DNA of 64,000 nucleotides from Arthrobacter sp. AQ5-06 (GCF_003287955.1 NZ_QMKP01000006.1:124001-188000), one strand, 5' to 3'; counted from the stretch's first letter, positions 53,769 through 63,702 are shown. Notes: generated by a model not told the origin, from the letters alone. Numbers and translations are program-made.

Positions 53769-55061
53769 ATGCTTTACATCAGTGTTCCGCTCGGCAAGCT
53801 GGTCCGCCGGGTGTCCCGGCTCAGGGGTGGAGGGTCCGCGCTGCCCGGGCTGGTGGTCGAGAAAATCGATCCCGGCTTTATGCAGCGGACGCTCGCCACG
53901 CTCCCCCACGGCGTCGCCGTGGTGAGCGGAACCAACGGCAAAACCACCACCACCAAGATGGTGGTGGAACTCCTGGAAAGCCAGGGCCTGAAGGTCTTCA
54001 CCAACCGCACCGGCAGCAATTTCACCCGCGGCGTGGCGGCCGCCCTGCTGGGTGAAGTTGACTGGCGCGGCAGGCTCACGGCCGACGTCGCCGTCCTGGA
54101 GCTCGACGAAGCCCACGCCGTGCATTTTGTGAACCGTGTTCCGCCCCGGTACAGCCTCCTGCTCAACGTCCTGCGCGACCAACTGGACCGGTTCGGCGAG
54201 ATCGACAAAACGGCCCAACTGCTGCAGCACGTCGCAGACAAAACCACCGGAACAGTGGTCCTCAACCGGGAGGATCCGCGGGTTGCCCGCATCGCGGAAA
54301 CCCTCACCGGCCAGGACGTCCAGTACTTCGGCCTGGACGATTCCCTCCTCAGCACCTTCCCCAACGACGACGACATGCGGGCAGCGCCCGGCAGCCCAGC
54401 CCCCGCGGCGCTCCCCCACAAGCCGGCGGCCGACGTCGTACTCCGCAAAGTGGGGCCGGACACCGCCGATTTTGAGTACGACGGCGCCACAGTCACCACC
54501 GGGATGAAGCTCCGCGGCGTCTACAACATCTTTAACGCGGCTGCGGCGCTGACCCTGGCCCGCAGCATTTGCGGCGGCGGTGCAGCCACCGCAGACCACG
54601 CCACCCTGCTCACCGCGCTGGCCCAGGTGGAGCCGGCGTTCGGCCGCGGCGAGAGCCTCACAGTGGACGGCCAGCCGCTGGACCTGGTCCTTGTCAAGAA
54701 CCCCAGCGGTTTCCGGCTGGGACTGAAGTCCTTCCCCGCGGGCGGCTACGCCACCATGATCGCCATCAACGACAACTATGCCGATGGCCGGGACATGTCC
54801 TGGCTCTGGGACGTGGAATTCGATTCGCTCCGCAGCGGCGGCGTGGACCAGCTGACCGGGTCCCGGGCCTACGACATGGCGCTGCGGCTGCAATATGACG
54901 ACGTCCCGATCGGCGGCGTCCAGCCGGAGATCGCGCCCGCCCTCGCCGCGTTCATCCGCGCCGCCAAAGGCAAGCCGAAGCGGATTTTCTGCACGTACAC
55001 AGCCATGCTGGCCATCCGCCGCGAGCTGTCCAAAATCACCACAGTGGAGGTGGTCTCATGA
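53769..55061 (+). CDS. murT: Lipid II isoglutaminyl synthase, MurT subunit
   Basis: A 430-residue Mur-ligase-like ATPase that with GatD amidates the D-glutamate of lipid II. The P-loop SGTNGKTTTTKM starts at 53. The central Mur ligase block NVLRDQLDRFGEID and the C-terminal DUF1727 domain (about 315-425) are present. The Cys4 zinc ribbon of the Staphylococcus and Streptococcus enzymes is absent: residues 190-240 hold no Cys and instead a Pro/Ala-rich loop. The frame is open upstream to 53004, but that part is antisense to pdxT. gatD follows with a 4-bp overlap. Confidence 0.93.
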   Translation: MLYISVPLGKLVRRVSRLRGGGSALPGLVVEKIDPGFMQRTLATLPHGVAVVSGTNGKTTTTKMVVELLESQGLKVFTNRTGSNFTRGVAAALLGEVDWRGRLTADVAVLELDEAHAVHFVNRVPPRYSLLLNVLRDQLDRFGEIDKTAQLLQHVADKTTGTVVLNREDPRVARIAETLTGQDVQYFGLDDSLLSTFPNDDDMRAAPGSPAPAALPHKPAADVVLRKVGPDTADFEYDGATVTTGMKLRGVYNIFNAAAALTLARSICGGGAATADHATLLTALAQVEPAFGRGESLTVDGQPLDLVLVKNPSGFRLGLKSFPAGGYATMIAINDNYADGRDMSWLWDVEFDSLRSGGVDQLTGSRAYDMALRLQYDDVPIGGVQPEIAPALAAFIRAAKGKPKRIFCTYTAMLAIRRELSKITTVEVVS

Positions 55062-55810
55062 CCGCTGAATCAGCCGGCGTCCAGCCGGACAGCAAGGGCA
55101 CCATCCGGGTCCTCCAGCTTTACCCGCGGGACATGAACATCTACGGCGACTGGGGCAACGCACTGGTCCTCAAGCAGCGGATCAGCTGGCACGGCTACAC
55201 CCCGGAGCTGCTGGAGTACAACGTCGGTGACGAATTTCCGGCCGATGTGGATGTCATCGTGGGCGGCGGCGGGCAGGACAGCGGCCAGCTGGTCATCCAG
55301 GATGATTTGCACTCCCGGGCCGGCGTCCTCACAGCGCTGGCCGAGGACGGCGCGCCCATGCTGGCGATCTGCGGGCTCTACCAACTGTTCGGGCGCTTCT
55401 TCAAGACCCGCTTGGGTACGGTCATTCCGGGCATCGGCATCCTGGACGTGGAAACCCACGGCACGGACGAACGCCTGATCGGCAACGTCAAGGTGGCCAC
55501 GGAAGAGTTCGGCGAGGTGCTGGGCTACGAGAACCACAGCGGGCAGACCACGCTTGGTTCGGGCGTCCGGCCGTTGGGGACCACCGCGAAAGGTACTGGC
55601 AACAACACCAGCGACGGCCACGAGGGCGCACGCTACAAGAATGTGGTGGCCAGCTACTTGCACGGTTCGCTGCTGCCCAAGAACCCGGCCATCGCCGACT
55701 TCCTCATCAGGACCGCCGCCGAGCGTAAATACGGCACCTTCACGTCCGGCGCCCCGGACGACCGCTACGCAGTGCTGGCCCGGGAGCACGCAACGCGCCG
55801 TCCGCGCTGA
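55058..55810 (+). CDS. gatD: Lipid II isoglutaminyl synthase, glutaminase subunit GatD
   Basis: A 250-residue class I glutaminase-like subunit feeding ammonia to MurT. The nucleophile C105 is in MLAICGLYQLFG and the catalytic His is H202 in SYLHGSLLPKNP. The third catalytic Glu is not present, as usual for GatD. IVGGGGQDSGQL forms the conserved glycine loop. The start overlaps murT (ATGA), so the subunits are made together. Confidence 0.94.
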   Translation: MTAESAGVQPDSKGTIRVLQLYPRDMNIYGDWGNALVLKQRISWHGYTPELLEYNVGDEFPADVDVIVGGGGQDSGQLVIQDDLHSRAGVLTALAEDGAPMLAICGLYQLFGRFFKTRLGTVIPGIGILDVETHGTDERLIGNVKVATEEFGEVLGYENHSGQTTLGSGVRPLGTTAKGTGNNTSDGHEGARYKNVVASYLHGSLLPKNPAIADFLIRTAAERKYGTFTSGAPDDRYAVLAREHATRRPR

Positions 55811-55846
55811 GTAGCGCTGCGCGGACGATTTCCCCGTTGAAGCGCC

Positions 55847-57127
55847 TCAGGGTTCCTTGGTGATCAGCAGTTCGTGCGCGCCCGCAGCTGCCGCGCCCAT
55901 CGAGTCCACCACAGTGGCTGTCCTCAGCCGGGTGGCGGCGTCGGCCTCGGGTGTTGCACAGACGCCCTGCGGCGCGTCGGTTGCCACCGAACACCAGCGG
56001 TACGGGTCGCGGACGATCACCGATGGGGCCCAGGCGAGGTCCGACGCCGTCCACTTGCCGGCCGCGTCCTGGCTGAACTGGGCCCGCACCAGCAGGCCCT
56101 CATTGTTCACTACGTACCAAGGCGACAGTTCCGTGACCCCGTTGCCCAGCCCGTAGACGATCCAGGTGCCTTTGTAGTTTTCGATGGGCAGCACCGAGTG
56201 GGTGTGGTGGCCGTAGATCATGGTGAACTGGCCGCTGTCCACCAGGGCATGCGCCACCTCCTGCTGCTGGGCGTTGGCTTCGCTGGCATACTCGTCGCCA
56301 GCATGCATGGCACCGAGCACAATGTCCGCGCCGAGGGCCCGTGCCTTGACGGCCTTGGCGATCATGGCGGGCGCATCCAGCATGTCCACCTGCCAGTCGT
56401 ATTCAGGGTATTGGCCGTTGAGGCCATAGGTCCCCTGGATGATGGCGATCTTGGCCGCCACGGTCTGCAGGATCAGGATTCCCTGGGACTCGGTTTCGGT
56501 GCGGTAGGAGCCGGTGTGCTTAAGCCCCGCTGCGTCCAGGGCGTCCAGGGTGCGCAGGACTCCGTCCGTGCTTCGGTCGATCGTGTGGTTGCTCGCGGTG
56601 GTGCAGGCCTGGTACCCCACCGCCTTGGACGCTGTGATGATCTGCGGCGGGACGTTGAACGACGGGTAGGCGGAGAACGGTCCGTCGGGCCCGGCCACAG
56701 GGGTTTCCTGGTGGCAGATGGCGAGGTCGCTGGCTTGGATGTACTTGCGTTGGCCTTCGAGGAGCGGAATGAAGTCCAGCCCTGGTTTGCCTGCCGCGGC
56801 GGCGTCGTCGCGGGCCTGTTGCCAGAGCTGGGTATGGACCAGCATGTCGCCCGTCACCAGGACGGACGTGCAGCGCAGCGTGGGACACGCCGGCCCCGCG
56901 CCGGTGGTGGGAGTGGGCGTCGGGGTGGGGGTCACCGTCGGGCTTGGCTGCCCTGTCCCGGAACCGGTACTCGCGGCCGCACCCGAGGAAGGAACGGTCT
57001 GTTCGGCGATCAGGCCGCAGCCTGCCAGCACCGCCGCGGCCAGGATGCCGGCGGACACCGCAGCAGCGGAACGAACAGCAACAGCGCGCACCGAAGCAGC
57101 GCCCAATCTTTTCCCCATAGGCGCCAT
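55847..57127 (-). CDS. CapA-family lipoprotein (poly-gamma-glutamate synthesis-like)
   Basis: A 426-residue exported lipoprotein. A signal peptide (about 1-36) ends in the lipobox LAGC, with the lipidated Cys at 37. A Thr/Pro-rich linker (about 58-78) precedes a metallophosphatase-like CapA domain: VLVTGDMLVHTQLW, CHQETPVAGPDG, TTASNHTIDRSTDG and YGHHTHSVLP. The motifs resemble CapA/PgsA of capsule synthesis, though no capB or capC is near, so the role may be different. The start at 57127 puts the signal peptide at the N-terminus; the longer frame to 57397 does not. Confidence 0.88.
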   Translation of the reverse strand: MAPMGKRLGAASVRAVAVRSAAAVSAGILAAAVLAGCGLIAEQTVPSSGAAASTGSGTGQPSPTVTPTPTPTPTTGAGPACPTLRCTSVLVTGDMLVHTQLWQQARDDAAAAGKPGLDFIPLLEGQRKYIQASDLAICHQETPVAGPDGPFSAYPSFNVPPQIITASKAVGYQACTTASNHTIDRSTDGVLRTLDALDAAGLKHTGSYRTETESQGILILQTVAAKIAIIQGTYGLNGQYPEYDWQVDMLDAPAMIAKAVKARALGADIVLGAMHAGDEYASEANAQQQEVAHALVDSGQFTMIYGHHTHSVLPIENYKGTWIVYGLGNGVTELSPWYVVNNEGLLVRAQFSQDAAGKWTASDLAWAPSVIVRDPYRWCSVATDAPQGVCATPEADAATRLRTATVVDSMGAAAAGAHELLITKEP

Positions 57128-57199
57128 TGTAGGTCTGGCTGTCGCGCAATTTCCGCAAAGCCGCGCGTTGAGAAGCACACGGCAGTATGAAAGGTTAGC

Positions 57200-59215
57200 G
57201 TGATGACGAATCCCCTCCTCAGCGCCAGCGCCCTGCCGTATGGGCTGCCGCCTTTTGCCCAGATCAGACCATCCGATTACGCCGATGTCGTCGGCGCTGG
57301 CCTGGCGGAGCATCTGGTGGAAATCCAGGCGATCGTGGACAACCCGGTGCCGGCGAACTTCGAGAATACGGCCCTGGCCATGGAGAAAGCCGGCCAACTG
57401 CTCCAGCGGGCGGCGGCCTCCTTCTTCACCCTTGTCTCAGCCGACGCAACAGACGAAATCCGTGACCTGGAAACTGAACTCTCACCCCGCATATCGGCCC
57501 ATCAGGACGAGATCTACCTCAATCGCGCACTGTTCGACAGGTTCGCGGCGATTGACACCTCCGGGCTTGACCCTGAGTCAGTCCGGCTCGTAGAGGACTA
57601 CGTGAAGGAGTTCCGCCAGTCCGGGATCCAGCTCGAAAAGCCAGGCCAGGAAAGGCTGAAGGAAATCAACGCGGGGCTGTCCAAACTGGGCACGGAGTTT
57701 GGCCAGCGGGTCAAGGAAGCCATGAAATCGGCTGCAATGCTGCTGGACACTGCAGCCGAACTGGCCGGCTTGCCGCCCGACGATGTCGCCAGCGCGGCTG
57801 AGGCGGCCCGCGCCGTTGGCCACGACGGAAAATTCCTGCTGACGCTGATCCAGCCCAGCAACCAGCCCGCCCTGGCTGCCCTCGAAAACCGGGATGTCCG
57901 CCGTCGACTGTTCGAGGCCTCCATCGGCCGGGGCAGTGACGGCAGCGGCCTGGACGTCCTGGAACTGGCCAAGTCGACGGCCGGCCTGCGCGCTGAAAAG
58001 GCGGCCCTTCTGGGTTTCGCCAACTACGCCGAACTCGTGGTGGACCGCCAGACGGCCCGCGACTTCGAGGCGGTTCAGTCCATGCTGAACAGGCTGGCTC
58101 CCGCCGCGGTACGCAATGCCGACGCCGAGGCTGCGGCCCTTGCCGAGGCGGCAGGGCATCCGCTGGAGGCCTGGGACTGGGCGTTCTACTCAGCCAAGGT
58201 TCGGCGGGAAAAGTACGCAGTGGACGAGCAGGCGCTCCGCCCCTACTTCGAGCTGGACCGCGTTCTCCGGGACGGCGTCTTCTTCGCCGCCACATCCCTC
58301 TACGGCATCACCTTCCACGAACGGAAGGACCTCGCAGGTTACCACCCGGACGTCCGCGTCTGGGAAGTCCGGGACGAGGACGGGAGCGGGCTGGGGTTGT
58401 TCCTGGGCGACTACTACACCCGCGAATCCAAGCGGGGCGGCGCCTGGATGAACTCGCTGGTGGAACAATCAGTCCTGCTCGGCAACCGGCCGGTGGTGAT
58501 CAACAACCTCAATATCTCCAAGCCGCCGGCGGGCGAGCCCACGCTCCTGACGCTGGACGAGCTGCGCACCACTTTCCACGAGTTCGGACACGCACTCCAC
58601 GGCTTGTTGTCGAACGTGACGTATCCGCGGTTCGCCGGGACTGCTGTCCCCCGCGACTTTGTGGAATACCCGTCGCAGGTCAACGAGATGTGGATCCTGT
58701 GGCCGGAGGTGCTTGCAAATTATGCCCGGCACCACGCGACCGGCGAGCCGCTTCCGCAGCAGGTTGTGGACAAGCTGAACGACTCACGGCTCTGGGGCGA
58801 AGGCTTCGGGACCACGGAATACCTCGGCGCTGCGCTGCTGGATCTGGCCTGGCATGTGCTGGACGAAACCGGAATCCCCGACGACGTCCTGGCCTTTGAG
58901 GCGAAGTCCCTCGCGGCCGCGGGCGTGGCTCACGCCCTGATCCCGCCGCGTTACAGAACCGGCTATTTCCAGCACATCTTCGCGGGAGCCGGCTACGCGG
59001 CCGGCTACTACTCGTACATCTGGAGTGAGGTGCTGGATGCCGAAACCGTGGACTGGTTCACCGAGAACGGCGGCATAACGCGCGCCAACGGCGAACGCTT
59101 CCGCCAGGAGCTGCTCTCCCGCGGCAACAGCAGGGACCCGCTGGAATCCTTCCGCGCGCTCCGCGGCCGCGACGCCCGGATGGAGCCACTGCTGAAACGC
59201 CGCGGCCTCGAGTAG
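57200..59215 (+). CDS. M3-family zinc oligopeptidase
   Basis: A 671-residue metallopeptidase of the oligopeptidase A/Dcp type. The zinc motif TTFHEFGHALHG gives H460, E461 and H464, with the third ligand Glu in the following PSQVNEMW region. No signal peptide is seen, so it degrades peptides in the cytoplasm. The start is GTG at 57200, immediately followed by an ATG at 57203; AAAGG lies upstream of both. It ends at a strong terminator facing pdxS. Confidence 0.94.
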   Translation: MMTNPLLSASALPYGLPPFAQIRPSDYADVVGAGLAEHLVEIQAIVDNPVPANFENTALAMEKAGQLLQRAAASFFTLVSADATDEIRDLETELSPRISAHQDEIYLNRALFDRFAAIDTSGLDPESVRLVEDYVKEFRQSGIQLEKPGQERLKEINAGLSKLGTEFGQRVKEAMKSAAMLLDTAAELAGLPPDDVASAAEAARAVGHDGKFLLTLIQPSNQPALAALENRDVRRRLFEASIGRGSDGSGLDVLELAKSTAGLRAEKAALLGFANYAELVVDRQTARDFEAVQSMLNRLAPAAVRNADAEAAALAEAAGHPLEAWDWAFYSAKVRREKYAVDEQALRPYFELDRVLRDGVFFAATSLYGITFHERKDLAGYHPDVRVWEVRDEDGSGLGLFLGDYYTRESKRGGAWMNSLVEQSVLLGNRPVVINNLNISKPPAGEPTLLTLDELRTTFHEFGHALHGLLSNVTYPRFAGTAVPRDFVEYPSQVNEMWILWPEVLANYARHHATGEPLPQQVVDKLNDSRLWGEGFGTTEYLGAALLDLAWHVLDETGIPDDVLAFEAKSLAAAGVAHALIPPRYRTGYFQHIFAGAGYAAGYYSYIWSEVLDAETVDWFTENGGITRANGERFRQELLSRGNSRDPLESFRALRGRDARMEPLLKRRGLE

Positions 59216-59228
59216 CCCCTGTTAAGAC

Positions 59229-59272
59229 ACGACGCCGGCCGCTCACCTTGCGAGGTGAGCGGCCGGCGTCGT
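59229..59272. terminator. Strong bidirectional terminator between M3 peptidase and pdxS
   Basis: A perfect 20-bp stem, from 59229-59248 and 59253-59272, closes a TGCG loop. The arms are ACGACGCCGGCCGCTCACCT and its complement. It sits 13 bp after the peptidase stop and 15 bp after the pdxS stop on the other strand. Confidence 0.88.
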
Positions 59273-59287
59273 ATGTGGAACTAGGCG

Positions 59288-60214
59288 CTACCAGCCGCGC
59301 TCGGAGAGGCGGTGCGGCTGCGGGATCTCGTCCACGTTGATGCCCACCATGGCTTCGCCGAGGCCCCGGGAGGCCTTGGCGATGACATCGGGGTCATCGA
59401 AGAACGTGGTGGCCTTGACCACGGCAGCGGCACGCTGGGCCGGGTTGCCGGACTTGAAGATGCCGGAGCCAACGAACACACCGTCAGCGCCGAGCTGCAT
59501 CATCATCGCAGCGTCGGCCGGGGTGGCGATGCCGCCGGCGGTGAACAGCACCACCGGAAGCTTGCCGGCGGCGGCAACTTCTCTGACCAGTTGGTACGGG
59601 GCCTGCAGTTCCTTGGCCGCGACGTAGAGCTCGTCCTCGGCCAGGGCGGCAAGCTTGGCGATCTCGGCTCGGATCTGGCGCATGTGCCCGGTGGCGTTGG
59701 AGACGTCGCCGGTGCCCGCCTCGCCCTTGGAACGGATCATGGCCGCGCCCTCGTTGATGCGGCGCAGCGCCTCACCAAGGTTCGTGGCGCCACAGACGAA
59801 GGGAACCTTGAAGTTCCACTTGTCGATGTGGTGGACGTAGTCGGCCGGGGTCAGGACCTCGGACTCGTCAATATAGTCCACCCCCAACGACTGCAGGACC
59901 TGAGCCTCCACGAAGTGGCCGATCCGGGCCTTGGCCATGACCGGGACGGAGACGGCTTCGATGATCTTGTCGATCATGTCCGGATCGGACATGCGGGACA
60001 CGCCACCCTGGGCACGGATATCGGCCGGAACGCGTTCCAGAGCCATAACTGCAACGGCACCGGCGTCTTCGGCGATGCGGGCCTGTTCAACATTGACGAC
60101 GTCCATGATGACGCCGCCCTTGAGCATCTCAGCCATGCCGCGCTTGACGCGGTTGCTGCCCGTGACGCTGTTCGCGGACGAACCGGCTTCGCTGCTTACA
60201 TCAGGTGTAGACAC
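59288..60214 (-). CDS. pdxS: Pyridoxal 5'-phosphate synthase lyase subunit
   Basis: A 308-residue (beta/alpha)8 barrel that builds PLP from ribose 5-phosphate, glyceraldehyde 3-phosphate and ammonia from Pdx[21 protein letters not shown] and [15 protein letters not shown] (catalytic Lys) are signatures. [13 protein letters not shown] and [20 protein letters not shown] follow. The GTG at 60214 has AGGGG 5 nt upstream. It is unlinked from pdxT by four intervening genes. Confidence 0.97.
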   Translation of the reverse strand: MSTPDVSSEAGSSANSVTGSNRVKRGMAEMLKGGVIMDVVNVEQARIAEDAGAVAVMALERVPADIRAQGGVSRMSDPDMIDKIIEAVSVPVMAKARIGHFVEAQVLQSLGVDYIDESEVLTPADYVHHIDKWNFKVPFVCGATNLGEALRRINEGAAMIRSKGEAGTGDVSNATGHMRQIRAEIAKLAALAEDELYVAAKELQAPYQLVREVAAAGKLPVVLFTAGGIATPADAAMMMQLGADGVFVGSGIFKSGNPAQRAAAVVKATTFFDDPDVIAKASRGLGEAMVGINVDEIPQPHRLSERGW

Positions 60215-60355
60215 AAAAACCCCTATGGGTAGATAGATGATCTTCGCCGGGCGTGAGGGCGGCATGAAGCCGAAAGTACACGCACCGGGTTGCCGGATCC
60301 ATTGACCGGGCAGTCACAATACTAGTCCCACGGCAGGCGGCGGGCTTAATCAGCC

Positions 60356-60979
60356 TTAGTCCGAAGCCGCGGACTCCGCGAAGGCCTGGCGATGGACGGT
60401 GGCTAAACGCTGGATGACCGTGATGAGGCTGGCCAGGGCCAGGAGTCCGAGCGTCACCAGAAGAACCACCGGGGGCAATCCCAGACCCGTAAATCCGGTG
60501 ACCACCAGCACCGAAACCAGTCTCTCGGCGCGCTCGGCGATGCCCACGTTCGCTGTGAAGCCAAGGGATTCGGCCTTGGACCGCGCATACGAGACCACCA
60601 TGCCCAGAACCAGGCACAGCATGGCTGCGACGGCGATGGCGTAATCGGCGCCCCCGGTGAAGAACCAGACAGCCACGCCCGCGAACAGTGCGCCATCAGC
60701 GATCCGGTCCAGCGTGGAGTCCAAAAAGTTTCCCCAACGGCCGCCGGTGTCCCGCAGCCGGGCCATAATGCCGTCGAGCACGTCAGAGAAGATGAATGCG
60801 GTAATGAACAGGGTCCCCCACCAGAGCTGACCGAGGGGGTAGAAGACCAGCGCACCGACCACCACGCCGGCGGTTCCGATGACCGTCACGGCATCAGGGG
60901 AAACACCGATTCTCAGGAGCCAACGCGCAAGCGGAGTGAACAGCGCGGTGAAAAACCCGCGCGCATGCCTATTCAGCAT
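60356..60979 (-). CDS. pgsA: CDP-alcohol phosphatidyltransferase (phosphatidylinositol phosphate synthase)
   Basis: A 207-residue membrane enzyme with about six helices. The CDP-alcohol motif is complete: D66, D69, G70, A73, R74, G83, D87 and D91. In Actinobacteria the homologue beside the HIT gene joins CDP-diacylglycerol and inositol phosphate to begin phosphatidylinositol synthesis. The start MLNRHARGFF at 60979 overlaps the HIT gene by 11 bp; a longer frame to 61057 lies inside it. Confidence 0.92.
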   Translation of the reverse strand: MLNRHARGFFTALFTPLARWLLRIGVSPDAVTVIGTAGVVVGALVFYPLGQLWWGTLFITAFIFSDVLDGIMARLRDTGGRWGNFLDSTLDRIADGALFAGVAVWFFTGGADYAIAVAAMLCLVLGMVVSYARSKAESLGFTANVGIAERAERLVSVLVVTGFTGLGLPPVVLLVTLGLLALASLITVIQRLATVHRQAFAESAASD

Positions 60980-61556
60980 CCGTCTCCCCGGGCCAGGCCT
61001 CTGCAACCTGCTGGCGGACTTCATCCAGGGTCTGCGTGATGGCCTTGGTCTGGGCAATGATGGGGAAGAAGTTACCGTCCCCGCCCCAGCGCGGAACGAT
61101 GTGCTGGTGCAGGTGCGCGGCGATTCCTGCCCCGCCCACCACGCCCTGGTTCATGCCAAGGTTGAACCCGCCCGGGTTCGCCACCTTGCGCAGGACCCGC
61201 ATGGCTGTCTGGGTGATCTCCGCGAATTCCGCGGTCTCTTCCACCGTGAGGTCGGTGTAGTCCGGGACATGCCGGTACGGGCAGACCAGGAGGTGGCCCG
61301 GATTGTAGGGAAACAGGTTGAGGACCACGTAACAGGTCTTTCCCCGATAGACGATCAGGGCTTCCTCGTCAGTCCGGCCCGGACCCGCGCAGAAGGGGCA
61401 GTCGTTCTCGTTCTTGAACTGGTGCTGGCCGCCCTTGATGTAGGCCATCCGGTGCGGAGTCCACAGGCGCTGGAAAGCATCCGGCACGCCCGCGAGATCA
61501 AAGTCATCTGTCACGCCGGCATCCCCTGGATATCCTGCGCCTGTGTTCTCCTGCAC
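60969..61556 (-). CDS. HIT-family protein, probable Ap4A phosphorylase
   Basis: A 195-residue histidine-triad protein. AAHLHQHIVP carries H148, H150 and H152. A CPFC pair (C53, C56) may bind zinc. The orthologue Rv2613c of M. tuberculosis, also beside pgsA and thrS, was reported as a diadenosine tetraphosphate phosphorylase, so the same role is likely. It starts with GTG, 20 bp after the thrS stop, and overlaps pgsA. Confidence 0.88.
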   Translation of the reverse strand: MQENTGAGYPGDAGVTDDFDLAGVPDAFQRLWTPHRMAYIKGGQHQFKNENDCPFCAGPGRTDEEALIVYRGKTCYVVLNLFPYNPGHLLVCPYRHVPDYTDLTVEETAEFAEITQTAMRVLRKVANPGGFNLGMNQGVVGGAGIAAHLHQHIVPRWGGDGNFFPIIAQTKAITQTLDEVRQQVAEAWPGETDAE

Positions 61557-61576
61557 GGTGTCCCTATCCGTTTCCG

Positions 61577-63586
61577 CTAGCTGGTCCGGTTACGGACGGC
61601 TTCTGTGATCCGTTTGATGGCCTCGGCCACCGGCACGCCGTTATCCTGGCTCCCGTCACGGAAGCGGAAGGACACCGCGCCGGCCTCGGCGTCGTCGCCG
61701 CCTGCGATCAGGACAAACGGGATCTTGTCCTTGCTGGCGGTGCGGATCTTCTTGGGGAACCTGTCCGAGGACGTATCCACCTCGGCGCGGATGCCAGCCG
61801 CCTTGAGCTGGTCAACGACGTCGAACATGTACTCGTTGAAGGTTTCGGCCACCGGGATGCCCACCACCTGGACAGGGGAAAGCCACGCCGGGAACGCGCC
61901 GGCGTAGTGCTCTGTGAGCACACCCATGAACCGCTCGATGGAACCGAAGAGCGCGCGGTGGATCATCACGGGACGCTGACGGGTGCCGTCGGCCGCCTGG
62001 AATTCCAGCTCGAAGCGTTCCGGGAGGTTGAAGTCCAGCTGGATGGTGGACATCTGCCAGGTGCGGCCCAGTGCGTCCTTGGCCTGGACGGAGACCTTCG
62101 GGCCGTAGAAGGCTGCTCCGCCCGGATCCGCGACCAGTTCCAGGCCGGATTCCTCAGCCACCTCGGCCAGGGTCCGGGTGGCTTCTTCCCAGGCGGCGTC
62201 CTCGCCGACGTACTTCTCCGGGTCCTTGGTGGACAGCTCCAGGTAGAAGTCGTTCAGGCCGTAGTCCTTCAGCAGGTCGAGCACAAACTTCAGAGTCTTG
62301 GTGAGTTCGTCCTTCATCTGCTCGCGGGTGCAGTAGATGTGGGCGTCGTCCTGTGTCATGCCACGGACCCGGGTCAGGCCGTGGACCACGCCGGACTTCT
62401 CGTACCGGTACACCGAACCGAACTCGAAGAGACGCAGCGGCAGTTCGCGGTAGGACCGTCCACGCGAGCGGAAGATCAGGTTGTGCATGGGGCAGTTCAT
62501 CGGCTTGAGGTAGTAATCCTGGGCAGGCTTGCGGACTGTACCGTCTGCATTAAGTTCCTCATCCACGCGCATGGGCGGGAACATGCCTTCCTTGTACCAG
62601 TCCAGGTGGCCCGAGACTTCGTACAGGTGGCCCTTGGTGATGTGGGGAGTGTAGACGAACTCGTAGCCGGCGTCGACGTGGCGCTGGCGGGAGTAGTCCT
62701 CCATCTCCTTGCGGATGATGCCACCCTTGGGGTGGAACACCGGCAGGCCGGAGCCCAGCTCGTCGGGGAAGGAGAACAGGTCAAGTTCGACGCCGAGCTT
62801 GCGGTGGTCGCGCCGCTCAGCCTCCGCGATGCGCTCCTGGTAGGCCTTGAGCGCGTCCTTGGTGGGCCAGGCGGTGCCGTAGATGCGCTGCAGCTGCTGG
62901 TTCTTCTGGTTGCCCAGCCAGTACGCGGAGGAGGACCGGGTCAGGGCGAAGGCGTTGGAGATGAGCTTGGTGTTGGGCAGGTGCGGGCCGCGGCAGAGGT
63001 CGCACCAGACCGTGGTGCCCTCTTTGCGCTCGACGTTGTCGTAGATGGTGATGTCGCCCGCGCCGACCTCGACGTTGACGCCCTCGCCGGCTTCGGCGGC
63101 GTTGTTCTTCTTACCCAGGAGCTCGAGCTTGTAGGGCTCGTTCTTCATGGCCTCGCGGGCCTCGTCCTCGCTGACCACGCGGCGGACGAACTTCTGGTTC
63201 TGGTTGACGATCTTGAGCATCATCTTCTCGAGGGTCTTGAGGTCCTCGGGGGTGAACGGTTCGGCGACGTCGAAGTCGAAGTAGAAGCCGTCGGTGATGT
63301 ACGGGCCGATGCCCAGCTTGGCGTCCGGGCGCAGCTGCTGCACTGCCTGGGCCATCACGTGGGCGGTGGAGTGGCGGAGGACGTCCAGGCCGTCAGGGGA
63401 ATCGATGGTGACGCCCTCGATCTCGGCGCCCTCGGGCAGCTCCTGGTCCAGGTCCTTCAGCTCGCCGTTGACGCGGGCAACAACAACATCGCGGCGCTCA
63501 AAGAAGAGTTCCGCACCGGTTGTCCCGGTAGTCACCTTGGTCTCTTCGCCATCGACGATGAGGGTGATCTGCTGGGCATCTGACAC
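61577..63586 (-). CDS. thrS: Threonyl-tRNA synthetase
   Basis: A 669-residue class II synthetase. The N-terminal TGS domain (about 5-65), the editing domain with [10 protein letters not shown] and [12 protein letters not shown], and the catalytic core ([13 protein letters not shown], zinc Cys; [16 protein letters not shown]) are in order. The anticodon domain is at the C-terminus. A GTG start has AGGAG 6 nt upstream. It precedes the HIT and pgsA genes in one run. Confidence 0.97.
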   Translation of the reverse strand: MSDAQQITLIVDGEETKVTTGTTGAELFFERRDVVVARVNGELKDLDQELPEGAEIEGVTIDSPDGLDVLRHSTAHVMAQAVQQLRPDAKLGIGPYITDGFYFDFDVAEPFTPEDLKTLEKMMLKIVNQNQKFVRRVVSEDEAREAMKNEPYKLELLGKKNNAAEAGEGVNVEVGAGDITIYDNVERKEGTTVWCDLCRGPHLPNTKLISNAFALTRSSSAYWLGNQKNQQLQRIYGTAWPTKDALKAYQERIAEAERRDHRKLGVELDLFSFPDELGSGLPVFHPKGGIIRKEMEDYSRQRHVDAGYEFVYTPHITKGHLYEVSGHLDWYKEGMFPPMRVDEELNADGTVRKPAQDYYLKPMNCPMHNLIFRSRGRSYRELPLRLFEFGSVYRYEKSGVVHGLTRVRGMTQDDAHIYCTREQMKDELTKTLKFVLDLLKDYGLNDFYLELSTKDPEKYVGEDAAWEEATRTLAEVAEESGLELVADPGGAAFYGPKVSVQAKDALGRTWQMSTIQLDFNLPERFELEFQAADGTRQRPVMIHRALFGSIERFMGVLTEHYAGAFPAWLSPVQVVGIPVAETFNEYMFDVVDQLKAAGIRAEVDTSSDRFPKKIRTASKDKIPFVLIAGGDDAEAGAVSFRFRDGSQDNGVPVAEAIKRITEAVRNRTS

Positions 63587-63656
63587 GGGTGTCTCCTATT
63601 CAAAGTTTTAGGCTTCATAGCTTGCGGCATACGGGGACCACAGCCAGCCATCGTCA

Positions 63657-63686
63657 ATGCTATCGGTTTCCCTGGAGGCCGACCAA
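63657..63686 (-). promoter_or_regulatory. Predicted thrS promoter
   Basis: On the minus strand TTGGTC (63686-63681) and TAGCAT (63662-63657) lie 18 bp apart. A start near 63650 would give a leader of about 63 nt ending in AGGAG. The T-box word UGGNACC is not seen, so a T-box riboswitch is unlikely. Confidence 0.4.
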
Positions 63687-63702
63687 CGGGACCCGCGGCC
63701 CC

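Noticed and set aside
57128..57397. Extension of the CapA-like protein into the M3 peptidase region
   Set aside because: It would bury the signal peptide and lipobox and overlap the divergent peptidase gene.
61907..63583. A 558-residue plus-strand frame opposite thrS
   Set aside because: Very Val/Gly/Leu-rich product typical of an antisense reading; thrS is intact.
63587..63702. Possible T-box riboswitch before thrS
   Set aside because: No UGGNACC antiterminator word or matching terminator was found; an ordinary promoter explains the gap.
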